The notes under the pieces: model-generated
Told to the model about the DNA's origin: nothing
The model's input: the letters and a program-made list of their open reading frames with translations, nothing else
Databases searched by the model: none
Translations under genes and position numbers: made by a program
Shown here: positions 17,599 to 27,245 of the stretch, one piece after another
How positions within the stretch are numbered: the first letter of the stretch is position 1
Layout of the letters: every line of letters starts with the position of its first letter
Assembly (NCBI GenBank): GCA_947493175.1
Contig: CANLQD010000006.1
Coordinates: 230,465 to 294,464 of the forward strand
DNA: 64,000 nt
Direction of reading: 5' to 3'
From: an uncultured Flavobacteriaceae bacterium
Lineage (GTDB): Bacteria; Bacteroidota; Bacteroidia; Flavobacteriales; Flavobacteriaceae

Positions 17599-20043
17599 AT
17601 GCAAGTTTTAAAGTTCGGTGGCACTTCGGTAGCCAATGCAAAAAACATAACGCTCGTCAAGAACATCGTAGCCTCTGAAGCCGACCAGCCTATTGTAGTT
17701 GTCGTTTCTGCGCTCGGGGGCATAACCGATCTCCTATTAAAAACAGCCGAATTGGCCTCTATCCAAGATACGGGCTATACCGAACATCTCGCAGAAATAG
17801 AACAAAGACATTTACAGACCATCAAAGAGTTATTACCTATTCAATCCCAAAGTGCGGTATTAAGTAAGGTAAAGAGCGAACTGAATACTTTGGAGACCTT
17901 GTTGGAAGGTGCTTTTCTTATCGGGGAGATTACGCCAAAACTTTCGGATAAAATCGTGAGCTATGGAGAGTTGCTATCTTCCTATATCATTAGTCAATTT
18001 TTCATTTCGGAAGGGTTAAAGGCAGTTTATAAAGACAGTAGGGAGTTGATAAAAACAAATACCGCCTACGGAAAAGCAATAGTGAACTTTGAATCGACAC
18101 ACCTACTTTGTAAAGACTTTTTTGATACAAACAAGGCTAAAATCACCGTATTGGGAGGGTTTATCGCTTCCTCCAACAAGGGGGATGCAACCACCTTGGG
18201 AAGAGGAGGTTCCGATTACTCTGCAGCTATCGTTGCGGCAGCACTCGATGCTAAAATGCTACAGATTTATACCGATGTAAGTGGTATGTACACTGCAAAT
18301 CCCAAACTTGTGAAACAAGCAAAGGCGATACCCCATATTTCCTATGAGGAGGCCATGGAGCTTTCCCATTTTGGAGCGAAGGTACTATATGCCCCAACAA
18401 TACAGCCTGTTTTAACGAAAGGTATCTCAATCATAATCAAAAATACTTTTGAACCTAATGCCAAAGGAACCCTCATTACCAAAAACACGAATAAAGAGGG
18501 GAAGACCGTTCGCGGTATCAGCCATATAGGGGAAATTGCCCTACTTTCGCTCGAAGGACCCGGTATGGTGGGGATTCCCGGAATTTCAAAACGTTTTTTC
18601 GAGGTACTCTCGCAAGAAGAAATCAGTGTCGTTCTTATTACACAAGCCTCTTCCGAACATTCGATTTGTGTCGGAATTTCATCTAGAGATGTTGACCGAG
18701 CCGTAAAAATTGTAAACAACGCTTTCGCCTATGAAATAGAGCGTAACAAAATAAAACCCGTCGCGGCCGAAACCGACCTCGCCGTTATTGCACTTGTTGG
18801 AGATAATATGAAACAGCACCAAGGCCTTAGTGGCAAAATGTTCAGCACCTTGGGTCGCAACAACGTGAATATTCGTGCCATAGCACAAGGAGCTTCCGAA
18901 CGCAACATTTCAGCGGTAATCGGTCAAAGCGATGTAAAAAAGGCATTGAATTCCTTACACGAAGCTTTCTTTGAGGAGAACATCAAGCAGCTGAACCTCT
19001 TTGTAATGGGAGTGGGAAATGTAGGCTCCAAGTTATTAAAGCAACTACGGCAACAGAACAAGTATCTAAAAGAACAGCTTAAGTTGAACCTTCGCGTTAT
19101 CGGCATCTCCAATTCCCGTACCATGCTCTTCGACGAAAATGGAATTGGATTAAAAGACTGGGAAGCGCAACTGGCCAAAGGAGAAAAAGCAGACCGAATC
19201 AGCTTTATGCAACGTGTAAACAAGCTTAATTACCGTAATAGCATTTTTGTTGATAATACCGCTAGCCATGAAGTATCGGAAAACTATTCGGACTACCTAA
19301 GAAATAGTATTTCCGTAGTGACCTGTAACAAAATAGCCTGCTCTTCTAAATATGACAGCTATCTAGAGCTCAAATCACTTGCACGTAAGTACAATGCACC
19401 TTTCTTGTTCGAGACCAATGTTGGCGCAGGACTTCCGATTATTGATACGTTAAAACATTTGATTGCCTCGGGCGATACCATTCTAAAAATTCAGGCAGTA
19501 CTCTCGGGCAGTCTCAATTTTGTCTTCAATAATTTCAACGATTCCAATACCTTTCAAGACATCGTAAAGCGTGCGCAGGAAGAAGGTTATACAGAACCAG
19601 ACCCCAAAATAGATCTCAGCGGAATCGATGTGATGCGTAAAATTCTCATACTAGCGAGGGAAAGTGGTTATCAATTGGAAATTGAAGATATTGAGAATAA
19701 ATCGTTCTTACCAAAAGAAAGTCTTGATACGACCAACAATGACGATTTTTTCGACTCTTTAAAAGCGCAAGAGGCCGACTTTCAGAAAATGTACCAAGAA
19801 GCTGCTAGCCAAGACAGCAAGCTCAAATACGTAGCGCAGTTTGAAAACGGAAAGGCGCAAGTAGGGTTACAACACATACCAAAAGGGCATGATTTCTATA
19901 ATTTGGAAGGGAGTGACAATATTGTGTTGTTCTATACGGAACGATATCCCAATCAACCCATGATCATAAAGGGAGCCGGAGCCGGAGCCGATGTTACCGC
20001 ATCGGGTATTTTCGCGGATATCATACGAATCGGTAATTTTTGA
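17599..20043 (+). CDS. thrA: Bifunctional aspartate kinase / homoserine dehydrogenase
   Basis: This is an 814-residue ThrA-type fusion. The kinase domain begins MQVLKFGGTSVANA (residues 1 to about 290) and is followed by two ACT-type regulatory segments (about 310-455, including GPGMVGIPGISKRFFEVL). The homoserine dehydrogenase starts at about 465 with an NAD(P)-binding GVGNVGSKLLKQL, and the signature GAGLPIIDTL follows later. It catalyses the first and third steps of threonine/methionine synthesis. It is the first gene of thrA-thrB-thrC and is preceded by a Thr-rich leader. Confidence 0.97.
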   Translation: MQVLKFGGTSVANAKNITLVKNIVASEADQPIVVVVSALGGITDLLLKTAELASIQDTGYTEHLAEIEQRHLQTIKELLPIQSQSAVLSKVKSELNTLETLLEGAFLIGEITPKLSDKIVSYGELLSSYIISQFFISEGLKAVYKDSRELIKTNTAYGKAIVNFESTHLLCKDFFDTNKAKITVLGGFIASSNKGDATTLGRGGSDYSAAIVAAALDAKMLQIYTDVSGMYTANPKLVKQAKAIPHISYEEAMELSHFGAKVLYAPTIQPVLTKGISIIIKNTFEPNAKGTLITKNTNKEGKTVRGISHIGEIALLSLEGPGMVGIPGISKRFFEVLSQEEISVVLITQASSEHSICVGISSRDVDRAVKIVNNAFAYEIERNKIKPVAAETDLAVIALVGDNMKQHQGLSGKMFSTLGRNNVNIRAIAQGASERNISAVIGQSDVKKALNSLHEAFFEENIKQLNLFVMGVGNVGSKLLKQLRQQNKYLKEQLKLNLRVIGISNSRTMLFDENGIGLKDWEAQLAKGEKADRISFMQRVNKLNYRNSIFVDNTASHEVSENYSDYLRNSISVVTCNKIACSSKYDSYLELKSLARKYNAPFLFETNVGAGLPIIDTLKHLIASGDTILKIQAVLSGSLNFVFNNFNDSNTFQDIVKRAQEEGYTEPDPKIDLSGIDVMRKILILARESGYQLEIEDIENKSFLPKESLDTTNNDDFFDSLKAQEADFQKMYQEAASQDSKLKYVAQFENGKAQVGLQHIPKGHDFYNLEGSDNIVLFYTERYPNQPMIIKGAGAGADVTASGIFADIIRIGNF

Positions 20044-20134
20044 TGGCAAACCATTGGCTTGACCTACCGCTAGAACTAGTTGCTTTGGAAAATATTTGCA
20101 CCAAACGCCATTTGATGGTAAAACAGGAGAAACG

Positions 20135-21061
20135 ATGAACAACGAAATAAGAGTATTCTGCCCGGCGACCATTGCCAACATTTCCTGTGGATTTGATGTT
20201 TTGGGCGTTTCACTAGATGCCGTCGGTGATGAAATGGTGATTCGAAAAAAGAGCGGGAAAGGGATTACCATCAGTAAGCTGGAAGGGCAAGACCTGCCAA
20301 TGGAAACACATCTGAACGTCGCCGGTGTAGCGGGAATGGCCTTATTGGAAAAAGCCGACCATGCGGGTGGGTTCGACATCGAAATTTATAAAAAAATAAA
20401 GGCTGGTAGCGGTATCGGTAGCAGTGCAGCAAGTGCTGCCGGAGCAGTTTGGGCCATGAACGAACTACTCGGTAAACCTTTTTCCAAATTACAGCTCGTG
20501 CAGTTCGCGATGGAAGGTGAAAAACTGGCCAGTGGAGTGGCCCATGCAGACAATGTGGCCCCTGCCCTATTCGGAGGCTTTACTTTGGTACGCAGTTACC
20601 AGCCGCTTGATATCGTTCCCATTGCCTCGCCCAGCGAACTGTTTGCGACGGTCATTCATCCACAGATAGAAGTAAAAACAGCTGATTCCAGAAAAATACT
20701 AAAAACGAATATTACATTAAAAGAAGGGATTCGACAGTGGGGAAACTTGGGAGGGCTCATCGCAGGACTCTTCACCAATGATTATGAACTTATCGGCCGT
20801 TCCTTGGAAGACCATATCGTAGAACCGGTTCGCTCGATGCTAATTCCTGGATTTGATCAAGTAAAATCCGAAGCCATAAAAGCTGGTGCGTTGGGAGGCG
20901 GAATTTCAGGGTCCGGGCCTTCTATTTTCACCTTTAGCAAAGGACAGGATACCGCTGAAAAAGTAGCAAAGTCGATGAAAGAGGTTTATGAACACATAGG
21001 TGTTGATTACGATGTTCATGTTTCCAATATTAATACAGCAGGTGTTAAAGCTATTCACTAA
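20135..21061 (+). CDS. thrB: Homoserine kinase
   Basis: This 308-residue GHMP kinase carries the ATP-binding loop GSGIGSSAASAAGAVWAM at about residue 102 and the N-terminal VFCPATIANISCGFDVLG. It phosphorylates homoserine for threonine synthase. The start is ATG 20135, with AGGAGA at 20125-20130; the frame extends to 20096 but the conserved N-terminus begins at 20135. It is 91 bases after thrA and 88 bases before thrC, on the same strand. Confidence 0.95.
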   Translation: MNNEIRVFCPATIANISCGFDVLGVSLDAVGDEMVIRKKSGKGITISKLEGQDLPMETHLNVAGVAGMALLEKADHAGGFDIEIYKKIKAGSGIGSSAASAAGAVWAMNELLGKPFSKLQLVQFAMEGEKLASGVAHADNVAPALFGGFTLVRSYQPLDIVPIASPSELFATVIHPQIEVKTADSRKILKTNITLKEGIRQWGNLGGLIAGLFTNDYELIGRSLEDHIVEPVRSMLIPGFDQVKSEAIKAGALGGGISGSGPSIFTFSKGQDTAEKVAKSMKEVYEHIGVDYDVHVSNINTAGVKAIH

Positions 21062-21149
21062 CAAATTGCATAAGCAGTACGAAAGTTGCTGAAATAATCC
21101 TATTTTGTTGAGGAAGTACGCTATAGCAAACAAATAATATAATATCAAA

Positions 21150-22445
21150 TTGAAGTATTACAGCCTAAACAAACAAGCCCCCAACGTTCCTTTCAAAGAA
21201 GCGGTCATTAATGGTATAGCACCAGATAAAGGCCTCTATTTTCCGGAGACCATTTCCCAACTGCCTACCGCATTTTTTGAAAACATAGAAACATTTACCG
21301 AGCTCGAAATCGCGTTTCGGGCCATCCATCAATTTGTAGCTGCAGATATACCGGATACCACACTGGAGGCTATCCTAAAAAAGGTACTGGATTTCAATTT
21401 TCCGGTAGTTCCCATCGATGAGCATACCGCGGCCCTAGAACTTTTTCATGGCCCTACCATGGCTTTCAAAGATGTGGGGGCCCGTTTTATGGCACAATGC
21501 CTCGGATACTTTTCTAAAGGACAACATTCCGAAGTAACCGTTTTGGTAGCTACTTCCGGTGATACCGGAGGTGCTGTAGCGAACGGATTCTTAGGAGTGG
21601 ATGGTGTCAAAGTCGTGATTTTATATCCAAAGGGAAAAGTAAGCGACATTCAAGAACGGCAGTTGACCACTCTGGGTCAAAACATAACCGCCCTAAGGGT
21701 CGATGGCACTTTTGACGACTGCCAACGAATGGTCAAAACCGCATTTTTGGACCAGGAACTCCTTAAGAAAATGAAATTGACCTCCGCGAACTCTATCAAT
21801 GTAGCGCGGTGGCTACCTCAGATGTTCTATTTTTTATTCGCCTTTAAACAAGTGCAACGACAGGAAAAGGAAGTAGTGTTCTCTGTCCCTAGTGGCAATT
21901 TCGGAAATATTTGTGCCGGTATGGTAGCACAGCGATTGGGTATGCCCGTAAATCACTTTATAGCCGCCACCAACCGCAATGATACGGTTCCCAGATATAT
22001 GCGGGAAAAGCAATATGTAGCGAAACCTTCGATAGCTACGATCAGCAATGCCATGGATGTGGGAGATCCAAGCAACTTTGTTCGAATACGACATTTATAT
22101 GAAGATAATTTTGACCAATTGGCAAACCACCTTTCGTCCTACGCCTTCACAGATGTTAAAACCAAAGAAGCCCTTCAGCATTTATACACAGAAAAGAAAT
22201 ACGTCGCCGACCCCCATGGGGCCGTCGGGTATTTAGGTTTGAAAAAATTTCGGGAGACCCATCCCGAAACCTACGGTATTTTTCTGGAAACCGCCCACCC
22301 CGTGAAGTTTTTAGATGTAGTCGAGGAAACCATTGCCAAGAAATTGCCGGTTCCACCGCAGATACAAATCGTGATGGACAAAGAAAAACGATTCCAGGAC
22401 ATTGCAACCTATGACCACCTCAAGCAATTTCTTTTGGAACGGTAA
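21150..22445 (+). CDS. thrC: Threonine synthase (TTG start)
   Basis: This 431-residue PLP-dependent enzyme starts at a TTG giving MKYYSLNKQAPNVPF, matching the conserved ThrC N-terminus; no ATG is nearby. The PLP-binding Lys is in GPTMAFKDVGARF, and the phosphate-binding loop in TSGDTGGAVANGFL. It converts O-phosphohomoserine to threonine, the last step of the operon. No Shine-Dalgarno is seen before the TTG. A repeat element starts 26 bases after its stop. Confidence 0.96.
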   Translation: MKYYSLNKQAPNVPFKEAVINGIAPDKGLYFPETISQLPTAFFENIETFTELEIAFRAIHQFVAADIPDTTLEAILKKVLDFNFPVVPIDEHTAALELFHGPTMAFKDVGARFMAQCLGYFSKGQHSEVTVLVATSGDTGGAVANGFLGVDGVKVVILYPKGKVSDIQERQLTTLGQNITALRVDGTFDDCQRMVKTAFLDQELLKKMKLTSANSINVARWLPQMFYFLFAFKQVQRQEKEVVFSVPSGNFGNICAGMVAQRLGMPVNHFIAATNRNDTVPRYMREKQYVAKPSIATISNAMDVGDPSNFVRIRHLYEDNFDQLANHLSSYAFTDVKTKEALQHLYTEKKYVADPHGAVGYLGLKKFRETHPETYGIFLETAHPVKFLDVVEETIAKKLPVPPQIQIVMDKEKRFQDIATYDHLKQFLLER

Positions 22446-22470
22446 TGCAGGTTGAATGACATATGATTCG

Positions 22471-22604
22471 CAAACTACCTCAAAGCCTTCGTCCGCCGAA
22501 AGGGCTGCGCGAAGGTGTAACAAGTCGACGAGGTAGTAAAAGGAAATTCAATACCTAATTTCGACGCAAGCATCGGAGTAATTAAATCTCGATTATCGAG
22601 TAAA
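22471..22604. repeat. Dispersed intergenic repeat, copy 1 (with long inverted repeat)
   Basis: ACTACCTC (22474-22481) pairs with GAGGTAGT about 50 bases on, enclosing a second inverted repeat GCCTTCG / CGAAGG. It is followed by AAATTCAA, TAATTTCGACGCAAGC and an imperfect palindrome CTCGATTATCGAG. The same order of motifs recurs at 44586-44680. It lies between thrC and gcvT and could end the thr transcript, but there is no T-run. Confidence 0.6.
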
Positions 22605-22644
22605 ACAAAAAGTATCCCGGTTCCCGTATTCCTATTTTATTCGA

Positions 22645-22652
22645 TAAATTTG
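22645..22652 (+). promoter_or_regulatory. Probable gcvT promoter (-7 element)
   Basis: TAAATTTG is an exact TAnnTTTG match, 20 bases before the gcvT ATG. The -33 position carries TTC (22621-22623) rather than TTG, with 21-base spacing. Confidence 0.55.
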
Positions 22653-22672
22653 CGCTTCTAAAAAAGAAATTC

Positions 22673-23758
22673 ATGAAGAATACCGCTTTGACCAGCACCC
22701 ACGAAGCCTTAGGTGCTAAAATGGTGCCTTTTGCGGGCTACAATATGCCCGTTTCTTATGAAGGGGTCAATATAGAACATGAAACCGTACGACAAGGTGT
22801 GGGCGTCTTTGACGTATCGCATATGGGAGAATTCCTTATTTCTGGCCCTAAGGCGCTGGACTTGATCCAGAAAGTTAGTTCAAACGATGCTTCGAAGCTT
22901 ACCATCGGAAGGGCGCAATACAGCTGTTTGCCGAATGAAACGGGTGGTATCGTAGATGACCTCATCATTTACCGTGTAAAGGAGGAACAATATTTATTGG
23001 TTGTGAACGCCTCGAATATTGAAAAAGATTGGGCCCATATCACTAAGTACAACACCGAATTCAACGCCGAAATGCGAAATATTTCGGAAGGATACTCCTT
23101 ATTGGCCATTCAAGGACCAAAAGCGGTCGAGGCGATGCAGCCCTTAACCTCGGTGGATTTGTCGGCAATCAAATTTTATCATTTCGAGGTAGCCGATTTT
23201 GCAGGAATCGACCATGTTATTATTTCAGCTACCGGATATACCGGGTCTGGAGGATTTGAAATCTATTGCAAGAACGAAGAAGTTCGCCAAATTTGGGATA
23301 AGGTTTTCGAGGCAGGTGCCGATTTTGGCATTCGGCCCGTTGGTCTGGCCGCCAGGGATACCTTGCGCCTTGAAATGGGATATTGTCTCTATGGAAATGA
23401 TATTAATGATGAAACCTCTCCTTTTGAAGCGGGTCTTGGTTGGATCACCAAGTTCTCCAAGGACTTTGTAAACAGTGAAGCGTTGGCCGATGAAAAAGCC
23501 CGTGGACCAGAAAAAAAGCTTGTTGCCTTTGAACTGAACGAACGCGGTATTCCCCGTCAGGACTACGATATCGTCGATGGCCAGGGAAACAAGATCGGAG
23601 TGGTTACCTCAGGTACTATGTCCCCCTCCTTGGGCAAGGGAATTGGCCTGGGATATGTTCCTACGATTTTTTCCGAGGTCGGAAGTCATATACAGATACA
23701 AATACGAAAAAAAGCAATTGCCGCTACCGTGGTGAAACTTCCGTTTTACAAGGTTTAA
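22673..23758 (+). CDS. gcvT: Aminomethyltransferase (glycine cleavage T protein)
   Basis: This is a 361-residue T protein of normal length, starting MKNTALTSTHEALGAKMVPF. Family motifs include FDVSHMGEF, IVDDLIIYR, ATGYTGSGGFEIY and the folate-site RDTLRLEMGYCLYGND. It releases ammonia and transfers the methylene to tetrahydrofolate in the glycine cleavage system; gcvH and gcvP are not in the window. It probably heads a transcript with the downstream reductase gene, 25 bases away. Confidence 0.96.
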   Translation: MKNTALTSTHEALGAKMVPFAGYNMPVSYEGVNIEHETVRQGVGVFDVSHMGEFLISGPKALDLIQKVSSNDASKLTIGRAQYSCLPNETGGIVDDLIIYRVKEEQYLLVVNASNIEKDWAHITKYNTEFNAEMRNISEGYSLLAIQGPKAVEAMQPLTSVDLSAIKFYHFEVADFAGIDHVIISATGYTGSGGFEIYCKNEEVRQIWDKVFEAGADFGIRPVGLAARDTLRLEMGYCLYGNDINDETSPFEAGLGWITKFSKDFVNSEALADEKARGPEKKLVAFELNERGIPRQDYDIVDGQGNKIGVVTSGTMSPSLGKGIGLGYVPTIFSEVGSHIQIQIRKKAIAATVVKLPFYKV

Positions 23759-23783
23759 ACGATTTTAAGGAAGACGCAGGAAG

Positions 23784-24611
23784 GTGGAAGCAGCAGGAAA
23801 AAAAATATTGATTCTAGGGGGCAGCGGGTTTATCGGTAACGCTATCTATAGGGAACTTCGTTCGTATTTCGATACCTACGGAACGTATTTTACCGCTCGA
23901 AAGAGCTTTGAGAACAACCAACAGTTCTTTCGTTACGACCTGCAAGAAGATGATGTTTTTAATATCTTAGAACGTGTACGGCCCCAATACATTATTTCTG
24001 CCCTTCGCGGCAATTTTGCAAGTCAGGTGGCCGCACATCGGCATCTGGTCGAGTATGTGTCACAAAACGATTGCAAAATCTATTTCATATCGTCGGCAAA
24101 CGTATTCGATGCCTACAGTAAATACCCCTCTTACGAATTCGATAAGACGCTTTCCGATAGCATCTACGGCCGATTAAAAATCAAGATAGAAAACATGCTA
24201 TTGCGCTTGCCCAAAAAGAAAATGGGGATCCTTCGAGTCCCCATGGTTTTTGGCAACCAGTCTCCGCGTATCAAGGAAATGAAAAACAATGTCCTTAACA
24301 ACCTTCCCATCGAGGTATTCCCGAACTTGGTCATCAACGTTACCAACGACGATAAGCTCACCCAACAAATACATTACCTCATCAACCGGAACAAAAGTGG
24401 TATTTACCACTTAGGAAGCCATGATCTGGTGCACCACGATGACTTCATCAAAGAGGTCATGGAGCGCATCGGAAACTTCAATCCCATCTACAAAAGAGTG
24501 TACACGACTAACGAAGAGCGTTACTTGGCCGTTCTCCCCAAAGAAAAGAAACTCCCTAAAAATCTAAGGGTAGGTTATCAAGAGGTTATCGAACACCATG
24601 TGCTAAAATAG
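23784..24611 (+). CDS. Short-chain (extended SDR) NAD-dependent epimerase/reductase, RfbD-like
   Basis: This 275-residue protein has an N-terminal Rossmann motif ILILGGSGFIGNAI and a YGRLKIKIE helix in place of YxxxK; the segment SSANVFDAY precedes it. The overall pattern fits the sugar-nucleotide-binding RfbD/dTDP-4-dehydrorhamnose reductase-like group, but the substrate is unknown. The start is GTG 23784, with AGGAAGG directly upstream and no better candidate. Placement after gcvT recurs in Flavobacteriia as I recall, so it may be a conserved neighbourhood. Confidence 0.75.
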   Translation: MEAAGKKILILGGSGFIGNAIYRELRSYFDTYGTYFTARKSFENNQQFFRYDLQEDDVFNILERVRPQYIISALRGNFASQVAAHRHLVEYVSQNDCKIYFISSANVFDAYSKYPSYEFDKTLSDSIYGRLKIKIENMLLRLPKKKMGILRVPMVFGNQSPRIKEMKNNVLNNLPIEVFPNLVINVTNDDKLTQQIHYLINRNKSGIYHLGSHDLVHHDDFIKEVMERIGNFNPIYKRVYTTNEERYLAVLPKEKKLPKNLRVGYQEVIEHHVLK

Positions 24612-24634
24612 CTCAGCCATACATCGTAAAAACA

Positions 24635-24664
24635 TTGGTTTAGAAGTAACTTTCGCTAACTTTG
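24635..24664 (+). promoter_or_regulatory. Promoter of a small membrane-peptide gene
   Basis: TTG (24635-24637), 19-base spacer, TAACTTTG (24657-24664): an exact match to the Bacteroidota promoter. The next ATG, at 24693, begins a 29-residue hydrophobic frame. Confidence 0.7.
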
Positions 24665-24692
24665 AATTTGTCTTGAGTATAATCTTACACCT

Positions 24693-24782
24693 ATGAAGTT
24701 CGTATTTTGTGTCCTGATTTTGGCATTTTTAGTTTTCGTAGTAATCGTTATGCAACCAAAAAATAACTTCATCAGACCATAA
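24693..24782 (+). CDS. 29-residue single-span membrane peptide
   Basis: The frame ATG 24693 to TAA 24780-24782 encodes a peptide starting MKFVFCVLILAFLVFVV, a 20-residue hydrophobic helix, followed by a short polar tail with Lys, Asn and Arg. It starts 28 bases downstream of a full-consensus promoter, and 83 bases before the pterin dehydratase ATG. It could be a small membrane protein or the translated part of a leader. I know no named family. Confidence 0.5.
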   Translation: MKFVFCVLILAFLVFVVIVMQPKNNFIRP

Positions 24783-24865
24783 CCCACCCGAACGGTATAG
24801 GCGGAAAGCCCGCTTTCTCGGTTCCAAACATTCACTCAAAACGAATTCATTATAAAAAATAGAAG

Positions 24866-25150
24866 ATGGAAAAATTAACGACAGAACAAATAGAAAAAAA
24901 GCTTGAAGCTTTGGACAGTTGGGAATATATAGACGGGGCTATCGAAACTTCCCTACAATTCGGCAATTTCAAGGAAGCTTTTGCCACTATGGCACGTATT
25001 GCCTTCGAGTGCGAGGCGCAAGGACATCATCCCGATTGGAGCAATGTCTATAACACCCTGAACATACGATTAAACACCCATGATGTAGGCGGGGTTACCG
25101 AAAAGGACTTTAAGCTAGCGCAGACCATTGAGGAAATCATCTTCGGGTAA
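24866..25150 (+). CDS. 4a-hydroxytetrahydrobiopterin dehydratase (PCD/DCoH)
   Basis: This is a 94-residue protein of normal family length. The active-site signature AQGHHPDWSNVYN and the downstream LNTHDVGGVTEKD are both intact. It dehydrates 4a-hydroxy-pterin generated by aromatic amino acid hydroxylases, or has an independent cofactor-recycling role. No hydroxylase gene is in the window. It may share the promoter at 24635. Confidence 0.93.
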   Translation: MEKLTTEQIEKKLEALDSWEYIDGAIETSLQFGNFKEAFATMARIAFECEAQGHHPDWSNVYNTLNIRLNTHDVGGVTEKDFKLAQTIEEIIFG

Positions 25151-25256
25151 CAATTCTATCGCCTTTAGACGTTCTTGCCTATGAAGTATATACCCGCTTG
25201 CAAGGCGTACAAATTTTCTTAAATTTACTTTCTAAATATAAAGAGTAACATACGGT

Positions 25257-25967
25257 ATGGGAAGAGCTTTTGAGTTTCGAAAAGCACGTAAAATGAAGCG
25301 ATGGTCGGCCATGTCAAAGGCCTTTACGCGCATTGGAAAAGACATCGTTATCGCGGTAAAAGAAGGCGGACCCGATCCGGACTCCAACTCCAGATTGCGC
25401 GCGGTGATCCAGAATGCGAAATCGGTAAATATGCCGAAAGACAATATTGAACGCGCCATCAAAAGAGCTTCCGACAAAAATCTGGGTGATTATAAAGAAG
25501 TGTTATTCGAAGGGTATGCACCGCATGGTATCGCCATTTTAATAGAAACGGCTACCGACAACAATACCCGTACAGTCGCAAACATTCGTAGTTACTTTAA
25601 TAAGTGTAATGGAAGTTTGGGCACTTCGGGATCCGTGGAGTTTATGTTCGATCATACCTGTAATTTCAGAATTCCGGCCGAGGGCATCGATCCGGAGGAA
25701 CTGGAATTGGAAATGATCGATTATGGCGCCGAGGAAGTCTTTGTCGATGATGACGGCATTTTGATATATGCGCCTTTTGAAAGTTTTGGTGCCATCCAGA
25801 AAGAACTGGAACATCGCAGTATCGAAATACTTTCCTCTGGTTTTGAACGTATTCCGCAAGTGACCAAACCACTATCCGAAGAAGAATCGGCCGATGTGGA
25901 AAAGCTTCTGGAAAAAATCGAAGAGGATGACGATGTACAGAATGTGTACCATACCATGCAAGAATGA
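25257..25967 (+). CDS. yebC: YebC/PmpR (TACO1) family protein
   Basis: This is a 236-residue, three-domain YebC-type protein starting MGRAFEFRKARKMKRWSAMS, with the conserved KDIVIAVKEGGPDPDSN and MPKDNIERAIKRA motifs and an acidic C-terminus. Members are described as transcriptional regulators or as factors that relieve ribosome stalling on proline stretches. It has its own ATG 106 bases after the pterin dehydratase and is probably in the same transcript or has its own promoter. Confidence 0.94.
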   Translation: MGRAFEFRKARKMKRWSAMSKAFTRIGKDIVIAVKEGGPDPDSNSRLRAVIQNAKSVNMPKDNIERAIKRASDKNLGDYKEVLFEGYAPHGIAILIETATDNNTRTVANIRSYFNKCNGSLGTSGSVEFMFDHTCNFRIPAEGIDPEELELEMIDYGAEEVFVDDDGILIYAPFESFGAIQKELEHRSIEILSSGFERIPQVTKPLSEEESADVEKLLEKIEEDDDVQNVYHTMQE

Positions 25968-26124
25968 TTTTCTTCTTGAAAAGCCTTAGTTTTTTGGTAA
26001 TTCTGACATTTAGTAAACGTCGGAGGTTATAACTCTGGATTGTCGGGTCGAACGACTTTCAATATTGAACAATTTTGTTTGTAAAGACACAGACATTCAA
26101 ACGACCTACTGTAAAACAGGAATT

Positions 26125-26634
26125 TTGAAAAACACTTTCATCCTCACCATTTTATTATGTCTTTTTCTACAGGAGCGTGCAGCCGCGCAGGACATGACGC
26201 CCCAAACCTTAGAACGATTAATTACCCAAGTAGCTGATACCAGTGACACCCAAGGCAATTCAATTCGTTTTGTCTATAAAGAAACCTTTTTAATCTGTGT
26301 GTACGATGAAAATGCGAATCGAATGCGGATCATTACACCCATTATCGAGCGCAATAAACTAGAGGAAGACGAACTCCTTAACGCGATGGTCGCCAACTTT
26401 CATTCGGCCTTGGACGTCAAATACGCATTGAGCGATGAGATTATCTGGTCGGTTTTTATCCATCCTCTTCGGGAACTGGAAGAACACCAAATATTGGATG
26501 CCGTTGATCAAGTCTATACGGCTAGCGCTACTTTTGGCACCTCTTACTCCAGTACCGATTTAGTTTTCCCGGGAAATACTAAAAAAATAGATAGTGTTGC
26601 TCCCAAAAGAATCATAAAAAAGCAAAAAATTTAG
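26125..26634 (+). CDS. Secreted hypothetical protein (TTG start)
   Basis: This protein of about 169 residues has a signal peptide, MKNTFILTILLCLFLQERAAAQ, reached only if the TTG at 26125 is used; an AGG sits a few bases upstream. The open frame extends to 26065 but that piece is hydrophilic. The mature part is alpha/beta with no motif I recognise, and ends in a basic KKQKI tail. Its stop overlaps by four bases the stop of the convergent acyltransferase gene. It is probably periplasmic; function unknown. Confidence 0.65.
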   Translation: MKNTFILTILLCLFLQERAAAQDMTPQTLERLITQVADTSDTQGNSIRFVYKETFLICVYDENANRMRIITPIIERNKLEEDELLNAMVANFHSALDVKYALSDEIIWSVFIHPLRELEEHQILDAVDQVYTASATFGTSYSSTDLVFPGNTKKIDSVAPKRIIKKQKI

Positions 26635-27176
26635 TAACTGTATTCAGGTACATATCCTTTGACCCCTTTAAAGAACGCCTCATATTTTTGAAAATCGGCT
26701 TCCTTATCGTTTGTTGTAAAGTGGGGTTCGGATACTTTAACCTGCTTCTTGCCGAAATCAAAAGCAATCAATACAACCGGGACTTCGGCGGCTTTCGCAA
26801 TATAGTAGAAACCACTTTTCCATTTGGTCACCTTTTTTCGGGTGCCCTCAGGGGCCAAGGTAAGTCGAAAAATATCTCTCGACTTAAATACGGCTACAGT
26901 AGCACTTACGGTATCATTGTTTTTACTGCGATCCACCGGGGCACCTCCCATCCACCGAAAAAACCATCCGAAGGGCGGCTTGAAAAGGCTTTTCTTACCT
27001 ACATAGTTAATCTGTTCGTTCCATACTTTTCGAATCAACAATCCCAAAAAGAAATCAACCCAACTGGTATGTGGTACCACGATAATGACAAACTTTTTTA
27101 GCTCCGAGGGAAACTCCCCCACAACCTTCCAACCCAATAGTTTAAAATAAATGAATTTGGCGAACGCTTGAAGCAT
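26631..27176 (-). CDS. 1-acyl-sn-glycerol-3-phosphate-type acyltransferase
   Basis: This 181-residue PlsC-like protein has the catalytic HxxxxD box (PHTSWVDFF) at about residue 35 and the substrate motif APEGTRKK at about 109. It is short for PlsC (usually 240 or more) and lacks a long N-terminal membrane region. It might acylate a lipid such as a lipid A or ornithine-lipid precursor; position beside kdnB and kdsB makes an envelope role plausible (inference). It is the last gene of the minus-strand run starting at 30387. Confidence 0.82.
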   Translation of the reverse strand: MLQAFAKFIYFKLLGWKVVGEFPSELKKFVIIVVPHTSWVDFFLGLLIRKVWNEQINYVGKKSLFKPPFGWFFRWMGGAPVDRSKNNDTVSATVAVFKSRDIFRLTLAPEGTRKKVTKWKSGFYYIAKAAEVPVVLIAFDFGKKQVKVSEPHFTTNDKEADFQKYEAFFKGVKGYVPEYSY

Positions 27177-27245
27177 GGTTTACAGTGGTTTGTTGAAAAA
27201 AAGAAATGAAAAGCTATTGAAAATCCCCATCGAAAAGGAGCAACA

